DNA of 64,000 nucleotides from Pseudomonas sp. RIT623 (GCF_004519305.1 NZ_SOZA01000009.1:1-64000); one strand, 5' to 3'. Positions 29,465 to 38,979 are shown, numbered from the stretch's first letter. Program-made: numbers and translations. The notes: generated by a model not told the origin, from the letters alone.

Positions 29465-30661
29465 TTATAGATTCGTGGTAGTGCCAGCCATGGCGTATTC
29501 CTGGATCGGCTGCAGTTGCCGGGCAATGCTGATGATCTTGCGGGCGTAGTCCGGGTCGGTGGCGTAGCCAGCCTTCTGCAGCTCTCTTGCAAACTGTTCC
29601 GGTTTATCGGCCGAGCCGACCGCATCTTTATAGCGACTGTTGTTCTGCAACAGGCTGACCAGGTCGTGGAAGCTGTCCTGGTACGAATCGTAGGAACGGA
29701 ACGCCGCCGTCTCCTTGACGAACTGGCCACCGCGGAATTCGCTGGTGATCGCCCTCGCCTCGCCACCCTGCCAGTTGCCGGTGGCCTTGATGCCGAACAG
29801 GTTGTGGCTGCTGCTGCCATCGGGGTTGCGCATCACCGACTTGCCCCAACCGGTTTCCAGCGCGGCCTGGGCCACCAGGTAACGCGGGTCGATGCCAATG
29901 CGCTTGGCCGCTTGCTCGGCCATAGGCAGCATGGTGGCAACGAACGCGTCGCTGTCGCTGAAGGCCTTGTTCGGCGCCAGCGGCGGCTGGGCCACGGCGC
30001 GGCCGAGGATGCGCATGCCCTCGCGCTCACGCGGCGCGGCGAAGCTCTGCGCTGGTTGCCAGTCGCCGCGGGCGACACCGGCCAGCGATGGTCCGCTGCG
30101 CTGTGGCAGGGCCGTGTTGCCTGCCGCGGCGGCCGACGGCACGATGCCGGCCAGCAGGCGATCGGTAAGCTTGCCCGGCAGCGCCAGGCGCCGTGAATTG
30201 AGCGCCGCCACATCGTTGCGCCCGGCCGCGGCCTGCTCGCCACGCACCGGCTGGGCGACACGACCGCCGCCCCACAGCGCTGGCGCCGGGCCGTCGATAC
30301 GCGGGAACGGGCTGCTGTTGGGCGCAGCGCCCTTGTTCTTGCTCAACTGGCGCACCAGCACGTCCTGCAGGCCGATACCACCACCTTCGCGGGACATGCT
30401 GACCGCCAACTGCTGGTCGTACATGTCGCGGTACTGCTTGGTGGTGTCGCTGTTCATCGGGTTTTCTTCGTCGGCCAGCACATCGCTGGCCTTGCGCGAG
30501 GCCTTGAGCATCTCGCTGACGAACAAGGATTCGAACTCCTGGGCCACCTTGCGGATGTTGCCCTCGCTGTCGCGATCACCGTGCTTGAGCGAACTCAGGC
30601 GATTGAGGTCGGTGAAGGCACCGCTGTCGGCCGGGCTGGAAATCAGGCTCTTCGGGTTCAT
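29465..30661 (-). CDS. flgJ: peptidoglycan hydrolase and rod cap FlgJ
   Basis: FlgJ (398 residues) caps the growing rod and opens the cell wall. The N-terminal rod-binding domain (KVAQEFESLFVSEMLKASRK, about residues 38-57, then MYDQQLAVSMSREGGIG-like block) is followed by a Pro/Ala linker (about 120-235) and a C-terminal glucosaminidase domain (YLVAQAALETGWGKS ... HNLFGIKATGNW) ending in about residue 390. The catalytic Glu lies in LETGWG. Confidence 0.95.
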   Translation of the reverse strand: MNPKSLISSPADSGAFTDLNRLSSLKHGDRDSEGNIRKVAQEFESLFVSEMLKASRKASDVLADEENPMNSDTTKQYRDMYDQQLAVSMSREGGGIGLQDVLVRQLSKNKGAAPNSSPFPRIDGPAPALWGGGRVAQPVRGEQAAAGRNDVAALNSRRLALPGKLTDRLLAGIVPSAAAAGNTALPQRSGPSLAGVARGDWQPAQSFAAPREREGMRILGRAVAQPPLAPNKAFSDSDAFVATMLPMAEQAAKRIGIDPRYLVAQAALETGWGKSVMRNPDGSSSHNLFGIKATGNWQGGEARAITSEFRGGQFVKETAAFRSYDSYQDSFHDLVSLLQNNSRYKDAVGSADKPEQFARELQKAGYATDPDYARKIISIARQLQPIQEYAMAGTTTNL

Positions 30662-30672
30662 CCCAGGCGTCC

Positions 30673-31788
30673 TCAGATCACGATCAGGTCGGCTTGCAAC
30701 GCGCCGGCCTGCTTCAGGGCTTCGAGGATCGCCATCAGGTCGCTGGGCGCCGCACCGACCTGGTTCACCGCGCGGACTATCTCATCCAGCGTGGTACCCG
30801 GGCCGAACTTGAACATCGGCTTGGCTTCCTGCTCGGCATTCACCCGCGAGCGCGGCACCACCGCGGTCTGGCCGTTGGAGAACGGCCCCGGCTGGCTGAC
30901 GATCGGGTCTTCGGTGATGGTCACGGTCAGGCTGCCGTGGGTCACCGCCGCCGGCGACACCTTGACGTTCTGGCCGATGACGATGGTACCAGTGCGCGAA
31001 TTGATGATGACCTTGGCCACTGCCTGGCCCGGATCGATCTCGAGGTTCTCCAGGATCGACAGGTAGTCGACACGCTGGCTCGGGTCCATCGGCGCGGTCA
31101 CCCGCACCGAACCACCATCGATGGCCTGGGCGACACCCGGGCCGAGCAACTCGTTGACCTTGTCGACGATGCGCTTGGCGGTGGTGAAGTCCGGGCGATT
31201 GAGGTTCAGGGTCAGGCTGTTGCCCTGGTTGAAACCACTCGGCACCGCACGCTCGACGGACGCGCCGCCAGGGATCCGCCCGGCCGACGGAACGTTGACG
31301 GTGATCTTCGAGCCGTCGCGACCCTCAGCATCGAAACCACCCACCACCAGGTTGCCCTGGGCGATGGCGTAGACGTTGCCGTCGATACCCTTGAGCGGCG
31401 TCATCAACAGGCTGCCGCCGCGCAGGCTCTTGGAGTTACCGATGGACGACACGGTGATGTCGACCACCTGGCCCGGCTTGGCGAACGCCGGCAGATCGGC
31501 ATGCACCGATACCGCGGCGACGTTCTTCAACTGCACGTTGCCCGACCCCGGCGGCACCTTGATGCCGAACTGCGAGAGCATGTTGTTGAAGGTCTGCAGG
31601 GTGAATGGCGTCTGGGTGGTCTGGTCACCCGTGCCATTGAGCCCCACGACCAGGCCGTAGCCGATCAATTGGTTGGCGCGCACGCCAGAAATGCTGGCGA
31701 TATCCTTCAGACGCTCGGCGTGGGCACCGAACGCGCAGGACAGGAGCAAGGTCGCGGCAATCAACCGCCTAGCGTTGAACATGGTCAT
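30673..31788 (-). CDS. flgI: flagellar P-ring protein FlgI
   Basis: FlgI (371 residues) forms the P ring around the rod in the peptidoglycan. A Sec signal peptide (cleavage near [11 protein letters not shown]) precedes the conserved [26 protein letters not shown]. An in-frame ATG two codons later (31782) is an alternative start. Lies 6 bases after flgH and 11 before flgJ. Confidence 0.96.
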   Translation of the reverse strand: MTMFNARRLIAATLLLSCAFGAHAERLKDIASISGVRANQLIGYGLVVGLNGTGDQTTQTPFTLQTFNNMLSQFGIKVPPGSGNVQLKNVAAVSVHADLPAFAKPGQVVDITVSSIGNSKSLRGGSLLMTPLKGIDGNVYAIAQGNLVVGGFDAEGRDGSKITVNVPSAGRIPGGASVERAVPSGFNQGNSLTLNLNRPDFTTAKRIVDKVNELLGPGVAQAIDGGSVRVTAPMDPSQRVDYLSILENLEIDPGQAVAKVIINSRTGTIVIGQNVKVSPAAVTHGSLTVTITEDPIVSQPGPFSNGQTAVVPRSRVNAEQEAKPMFKFGPGTTLDEIVRAVNQVGAAPSDLMAILEALKQAGALQADLIVI

Positions 31789-31794
31789 CCGTAC

Positions 31795-32490
31795 TCAGAA
31801 AGGCCAGAGCGGGCTGATGAAGAAACGGTCCAGCCAACCCGGCTGGCTGGCATCGGCGAACGAGCCGGTGCCCGAATAGGTGATGCGCGCGTCGGCCACG
31901 CGGGTGGACGGCACGGTGTTGTCGGTGGCGATGTCGTCGGCGCGCACCAGGCCAGCGATGCGTACCAGTTCTTCACCGGTGTTCAAGGTCATCCACTTCT
32001 CGCCACGCACGGCGATGATGCCGTTGGGCAGCACCTCGGCCACGGTGACGGTGATCGAACCAGTCAGGGTGTTGCCCTGGGTGGCCTTGCTGTCGCCCTT
32101 GGTGCTGCGGTCACCGCTGTAGCCGGCTTCCAGGCTCAAGTCGCCGCCACCCAACGGGTTGTTGGTGTTGGGCACGGTACCGAACAGCGAGGTCAGGCCA
32201 AGGTTGGCCTTGCTGTTCTTCTGGATCTGCGAACCTGCGTTCTTGCTCGCCGAGGTGCGCTCGTTGAGGGTGATGGTAATGATGTCGCCGACCCGGAACG
32301 CCTTGCGATCGGTATACAGGCCCTGCTCGAAGCCGGCCTGGTAGATCGAGCCGTTGTTGGCCGCCGCCGGCAGCGGGGTGCGCGGCAGCACCGGCGCATA
32401 GTACGGGTCGTTGGGCTTGGGCGTCGGCGCGACGCAACCGGCCAACAACACCACCCCCCCCAGGGCGAATACGGACAACGAACGCATCAT
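31795..32490 (-). CDS. flgH: flagellar L-ring lipoprotein FlgH
   Basis: FlgH builds the outer-membrane L ring. The 231-residue precursor has a lipoprotein signal with lipobox LAGC (Cys about residue 18), then [11 protein letters not shown] and the conserved [19 protein letters not shown]. Of two adjacent ATG codons, 32490 is used; GAGGTAAG stands about 8 bases before it. The longer reading frame upstream enters the flgG tail gap and is not credible. Confidence 0.95.
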   Translation of the reverse strand: MMRSLSVFALGGVVLLAGCVAPTPKPNDPYYAPVLPRTPLPAAANNGSIYQAGFEQGLYTDRKAFRVGDIITITLNERTSASKNAGSQIQKNSKANLGLTSLFGTVPNTNNPLGGGDLSLEAGYSGDRSTKGDSKATQGNTLTGSITVTVAEVLPNGIIAVRGEKWMTLNTGEELVRIAGLVRADDIATDNTVPSTRVADARITYSGTGSFADASQPGWLDRFFISPLWPF

Positions 32491-32569
32491 GACACTTACC
32501 TCACGGTGAAACAGGCGCTGCAACAACGAGCGCAGAGTCAACGGCCCACGCCAGGCGGGCCGCCAGGGC

Positions 32570-33355
32570 TTACAACTGCTGGGTGACGAACGACAGCATC
32601 TTGTCGGCGGTGGAGATGACCTTGGAGTTCATCTCGTAGGCGCGCTGGGTGGTGATCATGTTCACCAGTTCCTCGACGGTGCTGACGTTGGAGGCTTCCA
32701 GGGTCTGCTGCTCGGTGGTGCCGAAGCCGTTCAGGCCTGGGGTGCCGACCTGCGGCGCGCCGCTGGCGGCGGTCTCCAGGAACAGGTTGCCGCCGATGGC
32801 CTGCAGGCCGGCCGGGTTGATGAAATCGGCGGTCTGGATGTTGCCGATGACCTGCGCGGCCGGGTTGCCCACGGTAGTGATCGAGACGGTACCGTCCTTG
32901 CCGACGGTGAAGGTCTGCGCATCTGGCGGCACGACGATGGCCGGCTCCAGGGCAAAGCCGTTGGCGGTGACGATCTGACCGTCGGAGTTCAGGTGGAAGG
33001 TACCGTCACGGGTGTAGCTCACGGTGCCGTCCGGCTGCAGGATCTGGAAGAAGCCACGGCCGTTGACCGCCATGTCCAGCGGGTTCTCGGTGGTCTGCAG
33101 GCTGCCGGCGATGAAGCTCTTCTGGGTGCCGACGATGCGCACACCGGTACCGACCTGCAGGCCCGAAGGCAGTTCGCTGTCCTGGGTCGACTGAGCGCCA
33201 GGCTGACGCTTGATCTGGTACAAAAGGTCCTGGAACTCGGCGCGATCACGCTTGAAGCCGGTGGTCGAGACGTTCGCCAGGTTGTTGGAGATGACCGCCA
33301 GGTTGGTGTCCTGGGCGGACAGGCCGGTTTTCGCGACCCAAAGAGCTGGAAGCAT
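32570..33355 (-). CDS. flgG: distal rod protein FlgG
   Basis: FlgG (261 residues) is the distal rod subunit. N-terminal [24 protein letters not shown] and C-terminal [27 protein letters not shown] are the flagellar rod family ends. Length equals the enteric protein. Follows flgF by 48 bases. Confidence 0.97.
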   Translation of the reverse strand: MLPALWVAKTGLSAQDTNLAVISNNLANVSTTGFKRDRAEFQDLLYQIKRQPGAQSTQDSELPSGLQVGTGVRIVGTQKSFIAGSLQTTENPLDMAVNGRGFFQILQPDGTVSYTRDGTFHLNSDGQIVTANGFALEPAIVVPPDAQTFTVGKDGTVSITTVGNPAAQVIGNIQTADFINPAGLQAIGGNLFLETAASGAPQVGTPGLNGFGTTEQQTLEASNVSTVEELVNMITTQRAYEMNSKVISTADKMLSFVTQQL

Positions 33356-33403
33356 TTAGTGTTCTCCTCGTGCGCCTGATTTTCGGCACCCGTTCAAATG
33401 TGA

Positions 33404-34144
33404 TTAGCCGATTTGCAAGACGCGGGCCATGGCTTCATCGCCTTCCTTGGCCGCGTTCATCATCTTGACGTGCAGTTCGAACTGGCGGGACAACGCCAGC
33501 ACCGAGGTCATTTCCTCGACGGCGTTGACGTTGCTCGACTCCAGGAAGCCCGAGACCACGCGGACATTTACGTCGGCGTCGGCAGGCTGGCCATTGCTGG
33601 TGTGGATCATGCCGTCCAGGCCCTTGGTCAGGCCCTTGATGTCGGGGTTGACCAGCTTGATGCGGTCGACCTCGGCCATCACCCGCGGATCCTCGCCCAT
33701 GGCGCGGATGCTGATGGTGCCGTCGTCACCCACCTCGACCTGCTGCTCCGGCGGAATGGCGATCGGGCCGCCATTGCCAATCACCGGCATGCCGTTGCCG
33801 GCACGCAGCACGCCCAGGGCGTCGATGTTCAGGCTGCCGGTGCGCACGTAGGCCTCGCTGCCATCGGGCGCCTGCACGGCGATGAAGCCCTTGCCGGCCA
33901 CGGCCACGTCCAAAGGACGGCCGGTCTCGACCAGGGCACCTTCGCTGAAGTCGGTGGCCGGACGCTCGGTCATGGCGAAGGCGCGCGCCGGAAAGCTGTC
34001 GCCGAACACCGGCATCGAACGCGCCTGCTCCAGGTCACGCTGGAAGCCATTGGTGGAAACGTTCGCCAGGTTGTTGGCATGGGCCTTCTGCGCCAGCGCG
34101 TTCTGGCTGGCGCCGGTCATGGCCACATAAAGCATCTTGTCCAC
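33404..34144 (-). CDS. flgF: proximal rod protein FlgF
   Basis: FlgF (246 residues) is a proximal rod subunit with the family ends [19 protein letters not shown] and SSNVNAVEEMTSVLALSRQFE. The start is GTG at 34144 (MDKMLYVAMTG) because GAGGAG lies 5 bases before it; the in-frame ATG three codons later lacks a site at proper spacing. First gene of flgFGHIJKL, 49 bases after a sigma-54 promoter. Confidence 0.95.
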   Translation of the reverse strand: MDKMLYVAMTGASQNALAQKAHANNLANVSTNGFQRDLEQARSMPVFGDSFPARAFAMTERPATDFSEGALVETGRPLDVAVAGKGFIAVQAPDGSEAYVRTGSLNIDALGVLRAGNGMPVIGNGGPIAIPPEQQVEVGDDGTISIRAMGEDPRVMAEVDRIKLVNPDIKGLTKGLDGMIHTSNGQPADADVNVRVVSGFLESSNVNAVEEMTSVLALSRQFELHVKMMNAAKEGDEAMARVLQIG

Positions 34145-34192
34145 AGCATCTCCTCTACGCGAACCTTGCCGCGCTGTCGTTGGCAAGGATGA

Positions 34193-34208
34193 AGCAATTA
34201 TCGAACCA
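34193..34208 (-). promoter_or_regulatory. sigma-54 promoter of flgF
   Basis: Minus strand TGGTTCGATAATTGCT, GG-N10-GC with a TTGCT -12 box; the -24 box lacks the usual CA. FleR dependence is known for flgF in P. aeruginosa. Confidence 0.7.
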
Positions 34209-34215
34209 AACTGAC

Positions 34216-34238
34216 AAAGCCCTTTAACACGGGGCTTT
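34216..34238 (-). terminator. terminator after the small secreted protein gene
   Basis: AAAGCCC pairs with GGGCTTT across about 9 bases; it stands 68 bases after the stop codon at 34306 and just before the flgF promoter. Confidence 0.6.
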
Positions 34239-34305
34239 CAGCGGCCCGCGCCAAGGCAAGCGTCAGTTTGTCGGCGAATCGTTGCCGCTGGCGGCAACGC
34301 CCGCG

Positions 34306-34494
34306 TCAGTCGGCGCGACACGCACCATTGGTGTAGGGGCCGGAATGACGCTTCCAGCCCTCCCCCGGGTCGTTGGCCGAGCACATGTAGCGCCCGGTCG
34401 CCAGGCTCTGCCACTGGTACCAGGGCGCCGGCGCGGCCTGCAGCGACAGCGCCAGCAACAAGGCGCCGGCAGCCACCAGCATCGACTTGTTCAT
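34306..34494 (-). CDS. small secreted protein of unknown function
   Basis: A 62-residue protein with a Sec signal peptide (MNKSMLVAAGALLLALSLQA, cleavage near residue 20-21). The predicted mature part is about 42 residues, with three Trp (25, 28, 47), three Tyr and two Cys (38 and 59) that could form one disulfide. I do not recognise the family. The ATG at 34494 has GAGGAG 9 bases upstream. It lies between flgE and flgF, behind the flgE terminator, on the same strand. A role at the envelope during rod or hook assembly is possible but unproven. Confidence 0.75.
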   Translation of the reverse strand: MNKSMLVAAGALLLALSLQAAPAPWYQWQSLATGRYMCSANDPGEGWKRHSGPYTNGACRAD

Positions 34495-34520
34495 GGCATC
34501 AATCTCCTCTGCCAGACGTG

Positions 34521-34544
34521 AAAAAGCCCCTGCAAGCAGGGGCT
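34521..34544 (-). terminator. terminator of flgBCDE
   Basis: Minus strand stem AGCCCCTG/CAGGGGCT with a 4-base loop, followed by TTTTTCAC, 18 bases after the flgE stop. Confidence 0.85.
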
Positions 34545-34561
34545 CGATCACGCCACGCTCA

Positions 34562-35884
34562 TCAGGTCATCTGGATGATGGTCTGCATGATGGTGCTTTC
34601 GGTGGAAATGGTCTTGGCGTTGGCCTGGTAGTTGCTCTGCGCCTTGATCAAGTTGACCAGCTCGCCGGTCAAGTCGACGTTGGAGTCTTCCAGGGAGCTG
34701 CCGGCAATGCGGCCCAAGGTGCCGGTGTCTGGCTCACCAATGATCGGCACGCCCGAGGCGTAGGACTCTTTCCAGGCAGTGGCGCCGACCGGGGTCAGGC
34801 CTTGCAGGTTGGCGAAGTTGGCGATCACTACCTGGCCGATCACCTTGTTCTGGCCGTTGGTGAAGTTGGCGAACATGTTGCCGCTCTGGTCGACGGTCAG
34901 GCCGGCGAGCTCACCGGTGGCGTAGCCATCCTGGTCCTTGGCGGTGGTGGCCGAGGCCGCGTTGAACTGAGTGGTGGCCAGCATGTCCAGGACAACACCA
35001 CCAGGACGCATGACAGCACCGTTACCAACCCAGGCACCGGCCGCATTCTTCTCGGCAGGCACCCAGTTATCGAGCTTGAAGGTCTTGTCGGCTGCGATGG
35101 TCAGACCACCTGTGACAGCACCAACAGGCATGGCCGCCGTATCCAGCTTACCCGCCGACGTAAAGGGCAAAGTGTTTTTCAGTGGCGTAGGCAGGGTCGG
35201 GTCGGCCGGGTTACGACCATCGATGGTGGTGTACATGGTCCAGGAGTTGGTGCCGGCATCCTTGACGAAGTACTGGTTCATCTGGTGCTCGTTACCCTGG
35301 CTGTCGTACACCGGGGTGTTGAAGGTGTAGTTGTAGCTGTTGACATTGGTCGGGTCGAACGGCGAAACCGAAGGCGCTTTGGCGCTGGAGTTCAGGTTGA
35401 CGGTCTCGGAAATGCGCCCGGTCGGCTTCGGCGCCAGGTTCGAGGTGTCGATCTTCAGGTCGGTCAGCACGCCCGGGATGACCTTGCCGTTTTCATCCAC
35501 CGGATAGCCCTGCAGGTTGGCGCCACTGGCGTTGACCACGTAGCCTTCCTTGTCGCTGTAGAAGGCGCCGGCACGGGTATAGATGCGCGAACCGTTGTCG
35601 TTCAGGGCAAAGAAGCCGTTGCCATCGATGGCCATGTCCAGCGCCTGGCCAGTACCGTTGATGTTGCCGGGGTTGAACATCTGCGAGACCGCCATGGTCT
35701 TCACGCCGCTGCCGACCTGGGTCTTGCCGCCGGCAGTGCCGCGGATCGATTGCGAATATTGGTCGCCGAACTCGGCGCGCGACGATTTGAAACCGGTGGT
35801 GGCGACGTTGGCAATGTTGTTGCCGGTAACGTTCAGGGATTTGTTCGCCGCATAGAGACCGCTAAGGCCGATATTGAAAGACAT
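34562..35884 (-). CDS. flgE: flagellar hook protein FlgE
   Basis: FlgE (440 residues) is the hook subunit. N-terminal MSFNIGLSGLYAANKSLNVTGNNIANVATTGFKSS-type signature and C-terminal ESNVDLTGELVNLIKAQSNYQANAKTI-type signature (here SNVDLTGELVNLIKAQ). AGGAG precedes the ATG. FlgD is the hook cap encoded just upstream; FliK measures its polymer length. Confidence 0.97.
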   Translation of the reverse strand: MSFNIGLSGLYAANKSLNVTGNNIANVATTGFKSSRAEFGDQYSQSIRGTAGGKTQVGSGVKTMAVSQMFNPGNINGTGQALDMAIDGNGFFALNDNGSRIYTRAGAFYSDKEGYVVNASGANLQGYPVDENGKVIPGVLTDLKIDTSNLAPKPTGRISETVNLNSSAKAPSVSPFDPTNVNSYNYTFNTPVYDSQGNEHQMNQYFVKDAGTNSWTMYTTIDGRNPADPTLPTPLKNTLPFTSAGKLDTAAMPVGAVTGGLTIAADKTFKLDNWVPAEKNAAGAWVGNGAVMRPGGVVLDMLATTQFNAASATTAKDQDGYATGELAGLTVDQSGNMFANFTNGQNKVIGQVVIANFANLQGLTPVGATAWKESYASGVPIIGEPDTGTLGRIAGSSLEDSNVDLTGELVNLIKAQSNYQANAKTISTESTIMQTIIQMT

Positions 35885-35914
35885 GTACTCGCTCCTTGTG
35901 CCGATTCTGCGGCG

Positions 35915-36613
35915 TTAAATTCCGATGGTGGTGACTTTGGAGATACCGACTTTGCCGATACCGGCCAGGTCGAGCATCATCTCGCTGCCATTCTGGAAGC
36001 TGACACTGTTGACCTTGGCCGGCAGCAGCGTGGCCAGCGTCTTGGCCTTGCCGTCGACCTTGGTCTCGGCGCTGAAGGTGTAGGTGCCCGGCTCGACCAC
36101 CTCGCCCTTGTCGTTCTTGCCGTCCCAGATGAAGTCGGCGGTACCAGCCTTGCGCGCACCCAGGTCAATGGCCTTGACCACGTTGCCATCCTTGTCCTTG
36201 ATGGTGACCTTGCCCTCGGTGATGTTCGAGGGCACCACGACCTGGCCGTTGAAGCTCTTGGAGGTGTCGACCACTGCCTTGTCGCTTGCCACGATCACCG
36301 AGCGACCGACCAGCGAGGTGGCCTGCAGCGCCTGGGACGAACCGATGCCGGTGAGGATGCCGTCAACCGACTCCTTGAGCGACTGGATACCTTCGAGGCT
36401 GCTGAATTGCGCCAGCTGCGCGACGAACTCGCCGTTGTCCTGAGGATCGAGCGGGTTCTGGTTCTTCATCTGCGTCACCAGCAACTGCAGGAACGCATCC
36501 TTGCCCAGCGCGCTGCCGGCCTGGCCGGTGCTGGAGTCGGTCTTGCTCTTCTGCTTCTGCAGCGACTCCAGGTAACCACTGCCGACTTGTGTATTGGTAT
36601 TGGTGGTAGTCAT
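35915..36613 (-). CDS. flgD: hook cap protein FlgD
   Basis: FlgD (232 residues) is the scaffold that caps the growing hook. The N-terminal signature DAFLQLLVTQMKNQNPLDPQ (residues about 39-58) is followed by FlgD Tudor-like and Ig-like domains (DKDGNVVKAIDLG ... YTFSAETKVDG). GGGAG lies 5 bases before the ATG. Located between flgC and flgE. Confidence 0.97.
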   Translation of the reverse strand: MTTTNTNTQVGSGYLESLQKQKSKTDSSTGQAGSALGKDAFLQLLVTQMKNQNPLDPQDNGEFVAQLAQFSSLEGIQSLKESVDGILTGIGSSQALQATSLVGRSVIVASDKAVVDTSKSFNGQVVVPSNITEGKVTIKDKDGNVVKAIDLGARKAGTADFIWDGKNDKGEVVEPGTYTFSAETKVDGKAKTLATLLPAKVNSVSFQNGSEMMLDLAGIGKVGISKVTTIGI

Positions 36614-36626
36614 TGCGGCTCCCTGC

Positions 36627-37070
36627 TTACTGACCCAGGGTCAGCACTTTCTGCATCATGTTCTTGGCGGTGTTCATCAGCTCGGCGTTGGTCTGGAACG
36701 CACGGCTGGCGGAGATCATGTCGGCCATCTCCTCGACCACGTTGACGTTCGGGTAGTAGACGTAGCCGTCCTTGTTCGCCGCCGGATGGTTCGGCTCGTA
36801 ACGCGCCTCGAGGTTGCTCTGGTCCTCGATGATGCCCTTGACCTGCACGCCCTGCCCCGCCTCGCCCTGGTCCTCGAACAGCGACTGGCCGGCGCCGGCC
36901 TGGGCCTGCTGGAAGGTGGTGGCGAACACCGGGTGACGGGCGCGGTAGGTCTGGTCGATGCTCGACGAGACGGTCTCGGCGTTGGCGATGTTCGAGGCGA
37001 CGGTGTTCAGGCGCGTGTTCTGCGCGCTCATGCCGCTACCGGCGATATTGAAGACACTGGCAAGGGACAT
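36627..37070 (-). CDS. flgC: proximal rod protein FlgC
   Basis: FlgC (147 residues) is a proximal rod subunit with the ends SVFNIAGSGMSAQNTRLNTV and NVVEEMADMISASRAFQTN. The ATG at 37070 has GGAG 7 bases upstream and lies two bases after the flgB stop; a GTG two codons earlier overlaps the stop and is less likely. Confidence 0.96.
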   Translation of the reverse strand: MSLASVFNIAGSGMSAQNTRLNTVASNIANAETVSSSIDQTYRARHPVFATTFQQAQAGAGQSLFEDQGEAGQGVQVKGIIEDQSNLEARYEPNHPAANKDGYVYYPNVNVVEEMADMISASRAFQTNAELMNTAKNMMQKVLTLGQ

Positions 37071-37072
37071 GG

Positions 37073-37480
37073 TCACTCTCCGCGCAGGGCCGATACCAGC
37101 CCTTTGAATTTACTGTTGAGCAGGGTGAAGCTGGCCTGGAAGCCAACGGCGTTTTCCGTGTAGTTCGATTGTTCGATCTGCGCGTCCACGGTGTTCTGGT
37201 CGATCGACGGCTGCATCGGCGTGCGGTACTTCAGGGTGTCATCCATCATCGCCAGGCCTTCGGCCTCGATATGGCGATTGTTGGTGCGATCCAGGGCAAT
37301 GCGGCCTTTCTGCTGCTTGTCGGACTCGGCGGCGAGCACCGACGAGAAGTCCATGTCGCGCGCCTTGTAGTTCGGCGTGTCGGCGTTGGCGATGTTGTTG
37401 GCCAGCACCTCGGCACGCTGGGCACGGAAGCCCAGTGCCTTTTCGTGGATGCCAAGCGCCTTGTCGAAGCTGATGCTCAT
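37073..37480 (-). CDS. flgB: proximal rod protein FlgB
   Basis: FlgB (135 residues) is the rod subunit next to FliE. It starts MSISFDKALGIHEKALGFRA and carries NNIANADTPNYKARDMDF. A longer in-frame opening to 37669 crosses the sigma-54 promoter and is rejected. First gene of flgBCDE. Confidence 0.96.
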   Translation of the reverse strand: MSISFDKALGIHEKALGFRAQRAEVLANNIANADTPNYKARDMDFSSVLAAESDKQQKGRIALDRTNNRHIEAEGLAMMDDTLKYRTPMQPSIDQNTVDAQIEQSNYTENAVGFQASFTLLNSKFKGLVSALRGE

Positions 37481-37528
37481 GTCGGGGAACCTTCGAAGGT
37501 TGACCAGAGTTTCGTTGACTAACGCTAA

Positions 37529-37544
37529 AGCAAGGGCTGTGCCA
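37529..37544 (-). promoter_or_regulatory. sigma-54 promoter of flgBCDE
   Basis: Minus strand TGGCACAGCCCTTGCT, a textbook -24/-12 element (TGGCAC, GG-N10-GC, TTGCT), 49 bases before the flgB ATG. Confidence 0.9.
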
Positions 37545-37559
37545 ACCAACAAAACCCCC

Positions 37560-38060
37560 ATGAACACGGGGCCGCGCCCAGCAGCTCTACGCCCTCCTGC
37601 CAGAAAAGCGGCAAAGTGCTTCCGCCTGATAGCGACCAAGCGGCAATCGGCAGGCGGCAAAAGCGGCAATCCAAAAAATTGACGTCAATCATGCATGCCA
37701 TATAGCCATCATTGGCGATAGCATTCGCACCCTCGCGCATCCGCTCAAACCAACACTGCATGTCGTCGCACGGATGCGCGCCGCTTTCACAACGTTTTCA
37801 AGACCAACCGCGGCAAGATGATCACTACCAGCCTCGACGGCGGCGCCCTCAAAGGCGATCAGCAAACCTACACAGACGATCTCGAGTTCGCCGGACGCTT
37901 CACTGGCCGTAGTCGCCAATCTTGGTGCCGGTGATGTGAATGCCGTCGCCGTGATGAATCATGGCGGACCCCAACGGCAGGCAAATCAGGCTTCGATGCC
38001 GATGTATTCTCGGCCCACGTACAGTACGCTTTCTGATTACTCGCGCGGTACCGCACAAAT
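37560..38060. other. gap between flgB and cheR without a recognised gene
   Basis: About 500 bases with no credible full gene. Two short frames with coding-like third positions converge near 37900: on the plus strand MITTSLDGGALKGDQQTYTD... (from 37818, 38 codons), on the minus strand MIHHGDGIHITGTKIGDYGQ (37962-37900, 20 codons). Neither has a ribosome site. They could be remains of a decayed gene or chance; FleQ/FleR enhancer sites for flgB may also lie here. Confidence 0.4.
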
Positions 38061-38061
38061 G

Positions 38062-38094
38062 AAAAGGCCGGTATCTCGCGATACCGGCCTTTTT
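38062..38094 (-). terminator. terminator of cheVR
   Basis: AAAAGGCCGGTATC pairs perfectly with GATACCGGCCTTTT across a 4-base loop, five bases after the cheR stop. A strong intrinsic terminator, usable in both directions. Confidence 0.93.
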
Positions 38095-38098
38095 GTCT

Positions 38099-38926
38099 TC
38101 ACTTGGCCTGGTAGATGATCCCCGGGCTGCACTGCACCATCTGGTAGTGGTCCGGCAGGCCATTGAGCGCCTCGGACGCCCCCAGGAACAGGTAGCCGCC
38201 CGGCTTGAGCGTGCCATGGATACGCATGAGGATGTCCTTCTTGACCTGGGCCGAGAAGTAGATCAGCACGTTGCGACAGAACACGATGTCGAACTTGCCC
38301 AGCGGCGCGTAGCTGTCGAGCAGGTTGTACGAGCGAAACTCGACGCGGCTGCGAATCGGCGGCTTGACCGCCCAACGCCCAGGCCCCTTGGTGTCGAAGT
38401 AGCGCTGCAGGCGCTCCTGCGACAAGCCGCGGGCGATGGCCAGGCTGTCGTACTCACCGGTCTTGCAGTTGTTGAGCATGGCGCCCGACAGGTCAGTGGC
38501 GACGATCTGCGCGCCCATCTTCAACTGGCCCAGATTGGTGCGCTCGAACTCGTCGATGGCCATGGAGATGGAATACGGTTCCTGCCCCGACGAACAGGCC
38601 GCCGACCAGATACGCAGACGCTGGCCGGGATTACCCTTGATGAACTCCGGGATCACCTTGTTCTTGAGCACTTCGAACGGATAGGTGTCGCGAAACCACA
38701 GCGTCTCGTTAGTGGTCATGGCATCGACCACCTGCTCGCGCAGGCCACCGCGTGGCTGGGTCTGGATACGCTGCACCAGCTCGCCCAGCGACTTGATGCC
38801 CTGCTGCTCCATCAGCTTGTTGAGACGGCTAGAGACCAGGTACTGCTTATTCTCGCCCAGCAGGATGCCACAGGCTTTCTCCAGGAAGACCCGGAACTGT
38901 TCGAAATCCAAATTACCCGTAGACAA
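38099..38926 (-). CDS. cheR: chemotaxis protein methyltransferase CheR
   Basis: CheR transfers methyl groups from S-adenosylmethionine to glutamates of chemoreceptors. The 275-residue protein has an all-helical N-domain, the SAM-binding domain (LRIWSAACSSGQEPYS, about residues 103-118; ATDLSGAML; FCRNVLIYF) and no C-terminal receptor-pentapeptide extension. Partner of CheV upstream (53-base gap). This cheVR pair inside the flagellar locus is typical of Pseudomonas and is separate from the main che cluster. Confidence 0.95.
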   Translation of the reverse strand: MSTGNLDFEQFRVFLEKACGILLGENKQYLVSSRLNKLMEQQGIKSLGELVQRIQTQPRGGLREQVVDAMTTNETLWFRDTYPFEVLKNKVIPEFIKGNPGQRLRIWSAACSSGQEPYSISMAIDEFERTNLGQLKMGAQIVATDLSGAMLNNCKTGEYDSLAIARGLSQERLQRYFDTKGPGRWAVKPPIRSRVEFRSYNLLDSYAPLGKFDIVFCRNVLIYFSAQVKKDILMRIHGTLKPGGYLFLGASEALNGLPDHYQMVQCSPGIIYQAK

Positions 38927-38979
38927 TGCTGCCGCCTCTTCTTATATGTCGCGTGCGCCGGAGCCAGGCCCCGGCCGTT

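Noticed and set aside
25732..29481. Very long plus-strand open frame (over 1,200 codons) opposite flgL and flgK
   Set aside because: It is the antisense image of two certain flagellar genes in high-GC DNA; its translation is rich in Arg, His, Gln and Gly with no family features and no ribosome site.
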